Shown here in pieces: positions 43,821 to 55,296 of a stretch of DNA of 64,000 bases. How positions within the stretch are numbered: position 1 is the first letter of the stretch; each line of letters opens with the position of its first letter. The stretch is taken from contig CAWZYM010000395.1 of assembly GCA_963966185.1 (NCBI GenBank), positions 372,001 to 436,000 on the forward strand, written 5' to 3'. The notes below the pieces were generated by a model, which worked only from the letters and a program-made list of their open reading frames with translations, searched no databases and had not been told where the DNA came from. The DNA comes from Rhabditoides inermis (taxonomy: Eukaryota; Nematoda; Chromadorea; Rhabditida; Rhabditidae). A program made the position numbers and the translations under genes.

Positions 43821-45213
43821 TCATGCTACTACTAGGAATGTGAGGAGAGTGAGCAGGTGTGTGTGGTGTGCAGTGGATTGGAGAGGGACGGACTTGGCGG
43901 GCATGCGGCGTCCTGCCCGCCGGTTGCTCTGCTCCATCCGAGCCAAGTCCAGGTTGCACAGGTGGCTGCGACACAGCCAGTACGTGGTGCGCATCGCGCC
44001 ATGCTCGCCCAGCTACAAAACATTGATGCAAGAAAATGAGAAGAGACTCACCGCTATCGCTCCACCGTTCTCCGAGTGAATAGAGAGGCATCCTTTGGTG
44101 ACTCTTCCCCGGTCATCTCTCCTCACAATGCACACGTCACCCGAGCAGAATGACTGGAACGGATAGGAGGAGGGGCAGAGAGGGGAGCTCACCTGGTGCA
44201 CCTGACTGATGTTGGTGCCTCCCTCCATCGCATAGCACCGCGTGTCGCCCCTCCCCACCGGCACCGGAAGACGAGAGTTGCACAGGTTCTGCAAAGGTGG
44301 TGGGTACGCAGATAAAAAAAACGTGTAACTTTGTATGTCGGTAGCAATCGCGTACCTTGGAGCAGAAGCATTCGGTGCGCGTTACGTTCTCACTCGATTG
44401 CAGCCGATAGCACGCGTTCGCGCGAAGACCAGGCAGACCCAGAGACGAACTGTAAATATGTACGGTATGTTACGTTAAAAAAGAACTCACTCTAGACGAA
44501 AGTCAAAGTCGAACTCGCTTCTGTCGGCGCACTTGGCAGCAGCTACTGTCTCCGATCCGAAGCGATCAATGAGCTGGAAGAAAGGAGTGAACATGCGAGG
44601 TTCAAATATGATGCCCACCTCTGTGGCCGAGTAGTGGCAGTAGTGTGCGTGGCAGTGTCTGTGTTCCCCCCGCCGGGACGCCGCCTGCCCGCCGCCCGCC
44701 CAGTGAGAGTAGCGGTCGCGAGAGAACGGCTGCGACGACGACGCCTCTATCTGACAAGCAAACACACTGCAGCCCCCCCCCACTCGTGGTACCTTTGTGA
44801 CGCACTGCACTGCGGGCAGACGGACGACCGGCTGCTGCGACGTGTACAGGTCCGACTTCTCCACGCGGTTGCAGTGGCTCTCGTGGCTGAACGAGAGTGC
44901 CTGTCGTCTCACCCCCTCCACTCACTCGCATATGCACATGGTGGCTCCGGCGTGGTTGCGGCGGCAGCCCCTCTTGAGCGGTTCGAGTCCGGAGACGCAG
45001 CCCTGCTTCACCAGCAACTCTCCCCGCGTCTCCCACTTCCACAACACACACGCGTCTCCCGAACAGTCCGACGCGCATCTCAAAAACAGAAAAGATGAAG
45101 AAGTGTGAGAAAACCTACCGCATCTCGCTGTTGTCAGTGTGGCAGTCGAAGCATGTGAGTGCGTTCACATATGGAAGGAGGAGGAGAATGAGCATACAGG
45201 GTCTGCAGCACAT
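43821..45213 (-). CDS. Secreted/GPI-type protein with tandem Ly6-like Cys domains
   Basis: Start at 45213: signal peptide CCRPCMLILLLLPYVNA, then a first Cys domain (TCFDCHTDNSEMRCASDCSG to MCICD-HESHCN), a second (RHCHAHYCHYSATE to RTECFCSK-NLCN) and a third (DTRCYAMEGG, SFCSGDVCIV, KGCLSIH to YWLCRSHLCN). Each unit ends C-X-C-X(4-6)-CN or a close variant, the signature of Ly6/uPAR (three-finger) domains. The C-terminus is hydrophobic (HLLTLLTFLVVA-stop, 43821-43823), as in GPI signals. About nine exons. In domain 1 the frame breaks within a GT-rich run at about 45041-45054: CSGDAC and LWKWETRGELLVKQGC are in different frames. It is therefore a pseudogene, or has a 2-bp slippage or assembly error there. 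Fold assignment by Cys pattern only. Confidence 0.68.
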
Positions 45214-45709
45214 GGAAGGAGTGAAGTGAAAGGAGGAATGGATGAGCGGCTTGAGAGAATAGGGAGAATCAAATAAACGCTCTGCAAGTAACACTATTTC
45301 GCAGCGGTGAGAGGGGATTTCGAGTGTTTCTCTCTCAGCTTTGACATCTGCCCTCGCATTCGAATGTACAATATTGGCACACTTCCTCCGAATAACGCAA
45401 TCACTACGGGATGAAAAACGACAACAATATGAAATCTAAAATATTTATTTCATGGGAAAATGAAACTATTCTATTTTCACATAGTTGAGAGTAGTCGTAG
45501 TGTTGAAATAGCATCTTCTCTCGCGTGCTACAATTGACTGGAATCCCAAATTAGCATAGAGCAATAGAGAGAGCAACTAGCCGGAATATTTCATGTTGGC
45601 GTCGATTCACCCCTCTTTCGAAGTGTTTGTGATGTTGTTGATTCATGAGACGTAATCAAAAAGAGATCGGCGGACATATGCACTCGAGTGAAGAGTCGAG
45701 TGGAATAGG
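45214..45709. promoter_or_regulatory. Divergent promoter region
   Basis: About 500 bp separate the start codons of the Ly6-like gene (minus) and the LDLRa-domain gene (plus). Both genes encode secretory-pathway proteins. No specific motif is identified. Confidence 0.35.
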
Positions 45710-46240
45710 ATGTCTGCCACCCGAATATTCATTCCTCAAATGTTCATCCTACCTCTTCTAATCCTTTTCCCAGCGGTCAGATGTTGCCTGCTCCAATTCA
45801 ACATCACATCTTCATTCGTATTGCCCACAAAAAGAAACACTTCTTGTGAGGTAGTGCTCACAAGCGAATTTGAGGTAAGGGATTATATAAAACATAGAGA
45901 ATCCTCATTTAGACTCTTCTTGTGTACATGAAGCAGAGAGGGTCTGATGCTTCTCTGCCCGTCCTCCTCCCTTCCTCCTCGCCACTCTTCGCCGGTGTCC
46001 ACATTCTCCCATCGCCTCTCCGCCTCTCTATTCCCGCCCTATTCCAAGCACACCTCGTCGTATCGCGCACTCTGCCCTGCGATGCTCCTATCGTAAGCCA
46101 CTTACTAACTTTTCTATTTGTATTTCCTTAGACATTCCGCTGCCCCCTGCATACGTGTGAAGGCTGCGCTTCTATCTGTCTCGACAGAAGTCAGCGGTGT
46201 GATGGCATAGACCACTGCGGTGACGATGAAGTGGCGTGAG

Positions 46241-46276
<36 letters not shown>

Positions 46277-47036
46277 CCATGTAGCTGTGAGCGCATCGCA
46301 TCGTCAGCGAAGGCGCAGGTGTTCGTTGACTACGAGCAGCTCTCCTCCTCTCTTCTTATGCTTATCGGATTCTTCGCTCTCAACTCATTCTTCGTTGGTA
46401 TGCCACTTTATCACGTATCAAATGTTCCTGTTCAGTGTTCTTTCTGCTTCTTTCGATCTGCAGTGTATTCGACTGCTGGGGCAAGTACTGCTACCGCAAA
46501 CAGGTATATCCCCTCCCCTCTCCTCTTCTCTCTCATTTCTCTTCAGGCATCAACGGGCCGCCGTCGCTTCGTTCGCTATCTGCGAGGCGAAATGGGCGGC
46601 GCTTCGACCGCACTCAAACGGAAGATGGCCTTCGCCGCTCAGCCAAATGATCAGAACGTCGAGATTCTAGTGAACGACTTCCGACACAGACACCGAGCGT
46701 CCATTCTTTCCAGACTGCACTGCGATCCCGCCATTGAAGAGTTGGAACCTGGTGAGAGAGGAGAGAGAGAGGGAGATAGGGGGGAGGAAGAGATGGAGTG
46801 GAAGAAGAAAGAGGGTTAGACGAATGATTGCAGAGGTAGAGGACAGGGAGACGGAGACGGACACTCTGTTCGAGTCTCCAGAGGCCACCGCGTCTCCTAC
46901 GAGAGGAGGTTCGAGGAGGTAGGACTTGCCTATGCAAGCATCAGTGTATAAGTAACTTTTTTCCAGATTCAGCATGCCTGCTGCTGGCAGAAAAATCTCT
47001 GAATTTGGTACCTCAACTCAATCGACAAATGTCTAA
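45710..47036 (+). CDS. Type I membrane protein with one LDL-receptor class A domain
   Basis: Signal peptide (MFILPLLILFPAVRC preceded by MSATRIFIPQ), then a CUB-like or unassigned region (CCLLQFNITSSF to TLPCDAPI) and an LDLRa module: FRCPLHTCEGCASICLDRSQ followed by RCDGIDHCGDDEVAC, with the acidic Ca-binding C-D-G-x-D-x-C-x-D-D-E motif. Next comes a membrane segment (SSLLMLIGFFALNSFFV plus VFFLLLSICSVF), then a basic cytosolic tail (GRRRFVRYLRGEMGG) and an acidic Ser/Thr-rich end; stop at 47034-47036. About eight exons. The single LDLRa next to a TM helix resembles nematode accessory membrane proteins rather than lipoprotein receptors. Partner unknown. Confidence 0.8.
46243..46276 (+). repeat. 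(GA)n in LDLRa gene intron
   Basis: About 15 ga units just after the LDLRa exon donor. Confidence 0.85.
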
Positions 47037-47319
47037 TATATAAAATCCATGGAACACAATGGAATCACAATGTCACTATGTACAAATAAAATCGTCACAA
47101 TGCACAAATGAAAAAAGGGAATTCAACTTTGAAAGTGGTATACTGTATAAAATTATTGACTATGCAGTCGCGGGGCGACTACTGCGTGGTGTTATGTAGT
47201 GCGGGAATGTAGTGTTCAACAATTTATACGGTGCACAATTTCATTGTTTGTTGTTATTTATTTGTTTACTGTGGTTTTGGTATATTATTATTTCGTGTAT
47301 TATCCGTTTCCAGTCAGAC

Positions 47320-49077
47320 ATGAATCATGTCTCCGACGTATCGTTCGAAGACATCACTGATTCGCCGTATATGAAGGCCGTATACGCACACTTTGAACAG
47401 GTAGGTTCTGTTGTTTGAGTTACGGTATGTGGACTAAAAGACAAAAGCGTACACATTAATCTTTCTAAGGTTATGTATATATTATTTCTTATAGGACGGT
47501 CGGGCGCGGAGTGCGCAGCTGACCCTGCGCCACTCGTCGGTGGCAGTGCTGCTGTTCCACGTTGAGAGACAGCAGTTCCTCATGGTGCGCCAGTTCCGCC
47601 CCGGTACGCACTGCCCCTCTCACACCCATACCATACACCCCATTCAGCCGTGTTCGTGGGACGGGTGTGGAAGATGGCGGAGAATGCGGGCAAGCGACTC
47701 GAGGAGGTGGAGTGGGACAAGTACGACGCCGAGCTCGGATACACGCTCGAGCTGTGCGCAGGTGAGGGAGGGCGACAGAGAGGAGACTCCGAGCTGCAGG
47801 TCTGGTGGATAAGCCGCTGTCGCTGGCGGAGATCGCAGTGGAGGAGATGGAGGAGGAGTGCGGCTACACCATCCCCCACCAACAGCTGCGACTCGTCAGC
47901 AGGCAACTGTGAGTGCGAGTGGGGAGAGTGTAGGGAACTGTGACTGTTGCAGAACGGGCTCGTCGCAGCACGTGTTCTACGCGGAGCTCACCGAGTCGAT
48001 GCGCGTCGGCGACGGCGGCGGCAACTCGCACGACGGAGAGTGCATCGAGAAGGTGTGGATGGGCGTGGAGGAGACGCGCGCCCGCCTCACCTCCGACCAG
48101 TGGCTCCCGCCCGGACTCCACCACGCGTATGCATGGTGGTTCAGCACCATTCACGCCCAGCCCACTCCGCACTCGTCCCAAGCCTGGCTGCCCGCCTCAT
48201 TTCCCTCCTCCATTGCCGTGTTCGGCAACGACTGGCAGTTCGAGAAGGGAGTGCGCGAGGCCGTTTACCGACCCGTTCGCATGACATTCACTCTGGTGAG
48301 TACTTGCCGATCGGTTCACGTACATGTGGTTGCTTTGCAGGAGGGGCAGGAGCGCAAATGGGACATGGCGGTGCTGCCCGATTCGGTGGGCGTCGTGGCA
48401 GTGGACAGGACTCGAAAGGAGCTTGTGCTGTGTCAGAGGTGCAGGGCCAGCGATTTCGTGGGCAGAGTCGCCATGCAACAGCCAGAGAACAAGGGAAAGA
48501 AGCTCACCGAGATCGATTTCTCCCAGTATCCTGTTGAGTGGGCCTACACACTCGAGCCCTTCTCCGGTCAGTCAGTTTTTCATTACTCTATAATCCCTAA
48601 ATCATTCCGATCCATTACTTGATTGCTTTTACAATTATTATACAGTTTCACTTGATTCTGATCATGACTTGCAGGCCAGATGAGCGGCAGTGCGGAAGAG
48701 AGCGTTGAGCGAGTAGCTCGCGACAAGCTCGGTGTTCCCGTCCACAACACCACACTAATCCAGTCATACATGTGAGTGCGGGTGGGATGCTGGTGGGCAA
48801 CGCGTGCATTTTGCAGTTGGGGTCTGTCTCTGACGGGCGATCGGCAGCTGCTATACGGAGTGGAGGTGGACTCTGTCGACGACTCCCTTCTCGCCAATGA
48901 TCTGGAGTACACTCTCGTGAGTGCGAGGAGTATGCCTACAATCACATGCTTGTTCAGTTCCGCGTGCCGCTCGCGCAGACGGGTTCTCTCATCGAATGGA
49001 TGCTGTCGCAGGAGGGTCGTCTCATCGGTCCGCCTGCCCTCATGCTCGCCCTCCGATGGGCACACCACAACTACTAG
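47320..49077 (+). CDS. NUDT14-like UDP-sugar pyrophosphatase with a second, degenerate Nudix domain
   Basis: NUDT14 hydrolyses UDP-glucose and ADP-ribose. Start MNHVSDVSFEDITDSPYMKA after a tttccag acceptor. Domain 1: HSSVAVLLFHVERQQFLMVR, QFRPAVFVGRV, YTLELCAGLVDKPLSLAEI and the Nudix-box core EEMEEECGY, then GSSQHVFYAELTESMRVGDG and GECIEKVWMGVEETR. Domain 2 repeats the layout: EAVYRPVRMTFTLEGQERKW, DSVGVVAVDRTRKELVLCQR, DFVGRV, EWAYTLEPFSGQM, then RVARDKLGV where the catalytic glutamates should be, IWGLSLTGDRQLLYGVEVD, and LIGPPALMLALRWAHHNY-stop. The metal-binding EExxEE pattern is lost in domain 2, so it is probably structural (dimer-like) or regulatory. About 390-400 residues. Confidence 0.9.
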
Positions 49078-49125
49078 ACAATTACGAAAATAGGAATGTA
49101 TTATACGCGTACAGAGAGGTATAAA

Positions 49126-49902
49126 TTATTGGAGTAGCGAGTCGATGGCCTCTTGTATGTGAGCAGTGGCGTGGAAGAGCTTCTTTGCCTCGGCGTGTGT
49201 GAGGCGGATGTGGCGGGGGCCGGCGGAGGTGGAGAGGCGAAGCAACACACTCGGAGAGCAACACGCACTGCAGAGAGATGAATGGGCTTGAATAGGAAAG
49301 TCGAAGGACTCACCCCTGCTGCTGGCCGAGCACCGTCCATTCCACATCAAGCACTCGTGGCAACCCCGAACAGCTCACACGACCCAGACGATCCAGCACC
49401 GTCTTGTGCTGCGCCGACCACACAGACAACAGCGTAGCCACTGTGGATGGCGTGAAACCAGCCTGAAGTAGAAGTATGTAAAACATCAATGGATAAAAGA
49501 AATAAAACAATGTTCACCTCCTGCAGGAGTTGCTCCAGAGCCACTGTCTTGGGCTGGTGATAGGCGATAGCTCGCCACATGTGGATCGACGTTGAAATCT
49601 TTATATCTATTAGAATCTATTACAGAAATGCACCTCACCAGTGTGGTGAGCTGGCTAATCTGGATGTTCAAAGCAGAGCATAGCCCCTCGCGCTCCTCAG
49701 ACGAAAACACACGAAGATTCTCATCAATTGGTAGCGCCTCTACTATCTTTGACATCAATCGAGAAAGTCTAAAAAGGAGGTATTGAAAATATGAAACCAT
49801 AATAAGAAAGTAACCATTCTCTCACCTTTTTGGTTCGATTCCATTAATAAGTTTCACAGATATGGATGAACCGAGTGGGACTATCTCGAAAGATTCATTC
49901 AT
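49126..49902 (-). CDS. COMMD10: COMM domain-containing protein 10
   Basis: COMMD proteins form the Commander complex with CCDC22/CCDC93 and retriever for endosomal recycling. Start MNESFEIVPLGSSISVKLIN at 49902. The helical N-domain (LSRLMSKIVEALPIDENLRV, FSSEEREGLCSALNIQISQL, then HMWRAIAYHQPKTVALEQLL) matches COMMD10 order. The COMM domain follows: GLPRVLDVEWTVLGQQ, CCSPSVLLRLSTS, and the final helix LTHAEAKKLFHATAHIQEAI ending DSLLQ-stop at 49126-49128. Six exons, about 195 residues, family-typical length. Convergent with the Nudix gene, with 48 bp between stops, so the 3' UTRs must overlap or be very short. Confidence 0.9.
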
Positions 49903-50404
49903 ACTGAATTATATAATTTATTCAATATGTTAATTAGGTTCAAAAATATGTGTAATTATAAAATTTCAATGAAAACATATCGATCAGCTGATCGGTGAAA
50001 ATTTGTTTCAAACTGAGCGGTTTTGAGAGAACCATTCCTAAGCTCCGCCCCTCTGCACATCATATTCACTTTGTGGGCTGAGATATGACGTCATGGGCCC
50101 ATTCGTATAAATACTCAGTCGTCCGCCAGTCAGCACCCGGTGAGCTCGTTTAGTTTTCGCTCTGTGAATGTAGATGGAAACGTATCAAGGAAGGATAATA
50201 CTTACTCTAGATATTGGTGAGAAGTAACATGAATATTCAAACAAAGTACTAGTTCTGTACTACCCATTCGGTCGTGCAATTTTTGATTACAAGTATCTAT
50301 ATTTCAAGGGAATTTGGTTTCATGAAATTTAAAAAAGAGATTTCACTTTTTTAATGTAATTTTGATTTTAGGATTCTTAGACCAGGCAATTACATTTGAT
50401 CATC
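49903..50404 (+). promoter_or_regulatory. Divergent promoter region of COMMD10 and TFIIA-L, with TATA-like box
   Basis: TATAAATA at 50106-50113, with a GC-rich segment upstream. Downstream, a leader with a GTGAGA donor near 50218 and an acceptor near 50373 suggests a spliced 5' UTR for the TFIIA-L gene. Confidence 0.4.
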
Positions 50405-52151
50405 ATGTCCATGCCGGGCAGTCAATCGATTGTGAGTGGCCATTATTCGATTGGTTTGTCGGCAATACCATGCGTCGACAATCAACATTCGCTCCAATCG
50501 TGAGAGCGGAAACAATCGACGCGTTTACAGGCCGACGTCTACAAAGGTGTTATCAATGATGTCATTAACCAAGTGAAAGAGGCCTTTCTCGATGAGAATG
50601 TCGACATTGACGTGCTCTCGCAGCTCAAAAAGGTATTTTTAACTTTTGAGGAGTATTGTATTGGTTATGTTATGTTGTAGGAATGGGAGGAGAAGGTGAC
50701 CCAATCTGGTCGTGTGGACCTGGAGCCTCGTCACCACGTCGGTCCTCCTCCGATGAGGCACATGCCTCCTCCGGTACGCGCTGCTCCGCCACAGATGCAA
50801 CCGCAGCCCGTCCATCTCCAGCAACAGCATGTCCGTATCCAGCCTACTACTCAGCAGGTGAGAATTTTGAGTGGTTACATATAAAGTTTTCATTTCAGCT
50901 GATGCAGCAACATGGTCACGCCGTAACAGCGCCTTCTGCCGTCGCTTCGATTGTACATCTCGATCAGCCCGTTACCGTGCCCCAGCCTCTGCCCGTGAGC
51001 CAGCCTCGTTCTGTCCAGTACATCCAACAGCACACCATACAGGGATTGCAGGTACAAACATTTTACGGACATCCGAGGTTTCAATTTAGTTTGTATGTCT
51101 GTATGTATAGAGTCTGCCTGCTGGAGCTATGCAGTTTGCGCACGTTCCGGCCGGAATGAGGATGATGCCGCAGCCGCAGCTCGCTATGCTACCGGGAGGA
51201 CATCCTATCAACATTGGCACTCACGGAGGAGTCGTTATCATGCAGAACGCCAGTGGACAACACATTCCCATTACGGTACAATTAATGACTATTCAAATTT
51301 AACATGGATGTTCAGGTTGGTCCGAACGGTGTGATCCAGCCTGCGGGTGCGCCTCCGCAACAGCGTGGTCCTCAGCATGACATGACTCGTCCGGGAGTGC
51401 AGCGTGGAGGAGTGCCCCAGCTAGACGGCAATGCAGGTCTCGATATGAATGATGCGACGGACGCACATGTGGAGGAGATCGCTCCTGGTAGCAGCGCATC
51501 TGTCGACCAGAAGAAACGCAAGCCTCGTGTCATCAAGATGAAACGTAGGTTTACATTGTTGACAATCACCATGTCATTTAAATATTTTAGCTGCTGACAT
51601 GGATGCCTTGATGGCTCGTCTCCAGAAGGTGATGCAGCTTGACGGTGGCGGCGGTATGTCCGACTCTTCTTCTGAGGGTATGTAATTGTTCGTATTATGC
51701 AACTTGATAACTGTTAATTTAGATGAGGAAGCTGAGGATGATGACGACCCTCTGCGCCGCATTGCCGACAGAATCGGTGATGGTACTGTTGCGGACGGAG
51801 ATGAGGCTGTGAGTGATTATGTGAAATATTGTGTTTTTTTAAATGTCGTTGAAGTTGTTTATATATTTTATATATTAAAACTAATGGTTACTTCAGATCC
51901 AGGAGGAGGATCCTCTCAACTCTGGAGATGATCAGTCTGACGATGAGGATCTCAACACTCTTTTCGACGCTGACAATGTCATCATGTGCCAGTTCGAGAA
52001 GGTTGATCAATTATTTTGTTTGAAGTTCACGAGTTCAATTGAGGTTCACCGTGCTCGCAGCAAGTGGAAGTTCTCGCTCAAGGACGGAATCATGCACATC
52101 AACGGCAAGGACTACTGCTTCCAGAAATGCACTGGAGAAGCCGAGTGGTAA
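50405..52151 (+). CDS. GTF2A1: Transcription factor IIA large subunit (alpha/beta precursor)
   Basis: TFIIA stabilises TBP on the TATA box. The start MSMPGSQSI splices to ADVYKGVINDVINQVKEAFL (N-terminal four-helix-bundle segment), then EWEEKV and a long Gln/Pro/His-rich linker (MRHMPPPVRAAPPQMQPQPV, SVQYIQQHTIQGLQ, QPQLAMLPGGHP). Next comes DQKKRKPRVIK, acidic stretches (DEEAEDDDDPLRRIADRIGD) and the C-terminal beta-barrel: FDADNVIMCQFEK, KWKFSLKDGIMHINGKDYCF, GEAEW-stop at 52149-52151. The two conserved ends and the divergent linker are exactly the TFIIA-L layout. About ten exons. No clear Taspase-1 site was recognised. Confidence 0.95.
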
Positions 52152-52419
52152 TGCTTCTCATTCCATATATACAGCTACTTCTTTTCCGCATGCTCTCGCT
52201 TCCCATTTTTCACGTTATTAGTGTGTAGATTGTGTTGCTTGTGATCCGATTCCCGATGCGTGTAGCAACGTGTTTTTCTTGTAGTGACAGTTATTCATGG
52301 TAGAACTCTCAGATTCACTACATTGTTGTTACTGTGAAGATAAAATACCGTTTTCGACACCTTGCCTTGTTCGTATACTGATATCACAAATAATCAAGGA
52401 GGAATAGAAAAAATGCTTA

Positions 52420-52870
52420 TCTGAATCGTATGGAGCCGAAGAAGAATGCACAAGATGTGGAGAAGTGAGTAGGCTCTTCTCAGAGATGGGGATAAAGCTG
52501 AATGCAGAAAAGTGCAAGGTGATTCGAATAGGAGTGTATAGAAGTAGCCATACTTTGATGTGAATCTGCATTTTTTGATTGATCCTCTGGTTCTTCAGAA
52601 GACACGTGGCTGAGAAGGTAACAAAGGATCGCCAAGCTTTTCGAGCTTTGGTGCGAACTATGAGGAAATGGGCTCCTCGTCCGCGAAAGTGCACAAGGCA
52701 TGCATAGAGACAGGACACCGATCTTGTGCTTCCTGCAATTGAGACAGAGAAGGCCAGAGTGAATGTGCACGCAATGGTGCATAACTATTTCACGTCATCA
52801 GATGATCGGGTGCTAGAAAATGCCTCTGCGGAATACGGTAGAAAAGACTGTTAGGGAGAGAGAGTGCTCA
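52420..52870 (+). mobile_element. Decayed retroelement fragment (reverse-transcriptase relic)
   Basis: A short frame at 52437-52562 reads RLFSEMGIKLNAEKCKVI, resembling the region of LINE reverse transcriptases just after the FADD motif. Further on, EKVTKDRQAFRALVRTMRKW occurs in another frame. Stops and frame changes separate the pieces. No boundaries or target-site duplication were found. Unrelated in sequence to the intact-frame LINE at 6054-6959. Confidence 0.45.
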
Positions 52871-53314
52871 ATTATGTGCAGGAGATGATGAGATAGAATG
52901 CTGGTGGTCCTGGTATCGAACAGCGGAGTTCGAAGGACAGCACGCAGTGGCCACTCACTGAGAGTGATGGAGCATGTAGTCACAAGTGCGAGACTGCATG
53001 ACTACCTGGTGAACGAGGCTATGGAATGTCCGGCTGTAGACGGTTCATTTAATATTCAAGATATCCACAGAACAATTTGTACGGCTACATTATTGTTATT
53101 CTCTATGATTATATTAGAGAGATAAACAAAATACCAACAATAACCACGAATCCTAACCACAAGACATGACTCTGACCAACAATAAAACATGATAAATACA
53201 CAACACATATCACTAGTTATTTAAAAACAACGACTTTAACTAAGCAACCATTTCTTAACACAAATAACCGAACAAGTTATTAAATAACAAGCAACGTTAG
53301 TTTATTGATTGAGA
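52871..53314. other. Intergenic region
   Basis: AT-rich; 3' region of the ILF2 gene on the minus strand. Nothing else is supported. Confidence 0.5.
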
Positions 53315-54855
53315 TCAGAAGGATGAAGGGTCAAAAGCCTTCTCGAGGGGAGTGATGACCACGTCGTTGGCATACGTAACTGTCTTGGTGTCATCTGCAG
53401 AGTATATTTAAAACAATATCAGGTGTCGTTTAAAAATACCAGGAGTAGTGATGTCGAGCACAGCATGCCATCCTCCCTGGCAGATGATGCGGACAAGAGT
53501 CTGCGCACATGAACACAACTCGTCCTGAGTTAGAACGCATACAGATAAAATGTATATAATACTAACCATTTGTTGCATGGAGAGATGAGGCGCAATGCAG
53601 CGCGGAGGGTCGGTGGGATCCACGAGGCCTGGTGAACCAGGAAGAAAAGCGCCTACAACATATATGCATCATACTTCATTCAGCTCTATCATAAACAATG
53701 AACATATTATACCTGCAGCGATGAGCTGAAAAAAGCGCTTGAACGCAGCAGGTAGCGAAAGCATAGTGCGGTCGGAAGAGTGCAGCATACAGATGTACGC
53801 CTACAAGGAATAAGAATGCTAAACGGAGACGTTAAACTCACGGTGAACTCTGTATCCCATTCGGCGAGGTGCGTGAGCGCACTGTACTTAGACCGCAGCG
53901 ATTTGAGCAAGCGAATGAGGGCAGCAAGTTGTACAGGTGTCTGGCCAACAACCTCATCCCACCATCGAGTATGACGCACTTCAGCCATGTGGGACAACAT
54001 CACATCAGATGACACTAAGATACTATTAGTATCATTAACAATAAAAATGAAACGTACGGTGGAGGTCTTCTTCAAGTTGAGACGCGTTAGCGGCGACAGT
54101 GGAGATGAGCAACCGGCACTCGGCATGATCACCACGCAAAATCACTCCAAACTCTCGTACCAGCGAGCACAACGCTGAAGACGGTTAAATTTTAACTAAA
54201 ACACTAATGAACAACAAAAACAACCTTCGGTGTTTTGAAGTTCATCAACGATCTTCTGGCCAAGTTGTTGAACGGATTCAACTGAAACGTGGTTTACGTG
54301 TTATGAATAATACGTAAAATTAGACGAAACTATTACGAACCAGTGGGCATGGTCTTGAGAACGACAACTATATCAGAAGATGCATTGCCCGCGAGCTGCA
54401 GACCACGCTTGAAAGCACCCACCGGAACAATCTCATCAAGAACCTAAACAGTCTCTAAACATAATCTAGTCCATGAAGTACTCACAATGTTCGGCAGAAG
54501 ATCGGGAGATGCGATTATTTTCTCGAGACACAGCCGCACCCTATTGTGCAGCGCCGCAGTATGCGTACGCTCAGCCTCGCTTGCAACCAAACACTCACTT
54601 CGAAGATTGAGCTCCTAAATGTTAAAATAATCTTTAAAAAATTTGTAAATCTCAACCTGCACCCAAGAAAAGTCGTTGAGATCCTGGTAATTGTTTGAAA
54701 CCACAGGGAAGTCATGGGAGAATATGGAGAAGTCATACGGCGGAGGACGATAAAGTTGATCTACAACAAACATCAAATTATTATTATTAATTCCTAATTA
54801 ATCAATTACCATACGGAGATAGCGGAGAGATGCCACAGTCGAATTCCATGTACAT
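53315..54855 (-). CDS. ILF2: NF45/ILF2-like DZF-domain protein
   Basis: NF45 is the DZF-domain partner of NF90/ZFR-type dsRNA-binding proteins, with a pseudo-nucleotidyltransferase fold. Start MYMEFDCGISPLSPY at 54855 (exon opened by a gttgcag acceptor), then RPPPYDFSIFSHDF, ASPDLLPNIVLDEIVPVGAF, KRGLQLAGNASSDIVVVLKT, VESVQQLGQKIVDEL, SHMAEVRHTRWWDEV, VQLAALIRLLKSLRSKYSAL, AFKRFFQLIAAG-AFLPGSPG, LVDPTDPP, QTLVRIICQGGWHAVLDI, and DVVITPLEKAFDPSSF-stop. Each block aligns in order with human ILF2, without its RG-rich N-terminus and acidic C-terminal tail. Roughly eleven exons. Probably nuclear. Confidence 0.92.
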
Positions 54856-55296
54856 AATTTGGATCTGCAACATAACAATAACAATTGTACATTCAATTAT
54901 TCACACGTCGACGGTTACATCGAAACAACAACATAACGTACACATAATATAAACAAAAAACATAAACAACAAAACATCCTTGATTTGTTGTTCGGCAAGA
55001 ATTTGTAATGAGGGGCTGTGATATGAAAACGAGTCCTTTAAAATAGGGCCGATGTAGATTGCTCAAATATTGGCCCCTGTATAATAAAGGGCCTGAAAAA
55101 GTTTGAATGGTTTCCACCAATATTTATGCGCAAAAGTAAAGTTATCCAATCGGAGACGGCAAGGGGCGGAGCAACATTCAAAAAGGGCGCGAACTTGTTC
55201 GCGAGCGGGCCCAGTTTTGCTTCCCATTCTTTCTGGTTTTATTTTCAATTATTGTATTTTTTTGATTATTTTCTTATGCGTTTTGGATCTTCAGAG

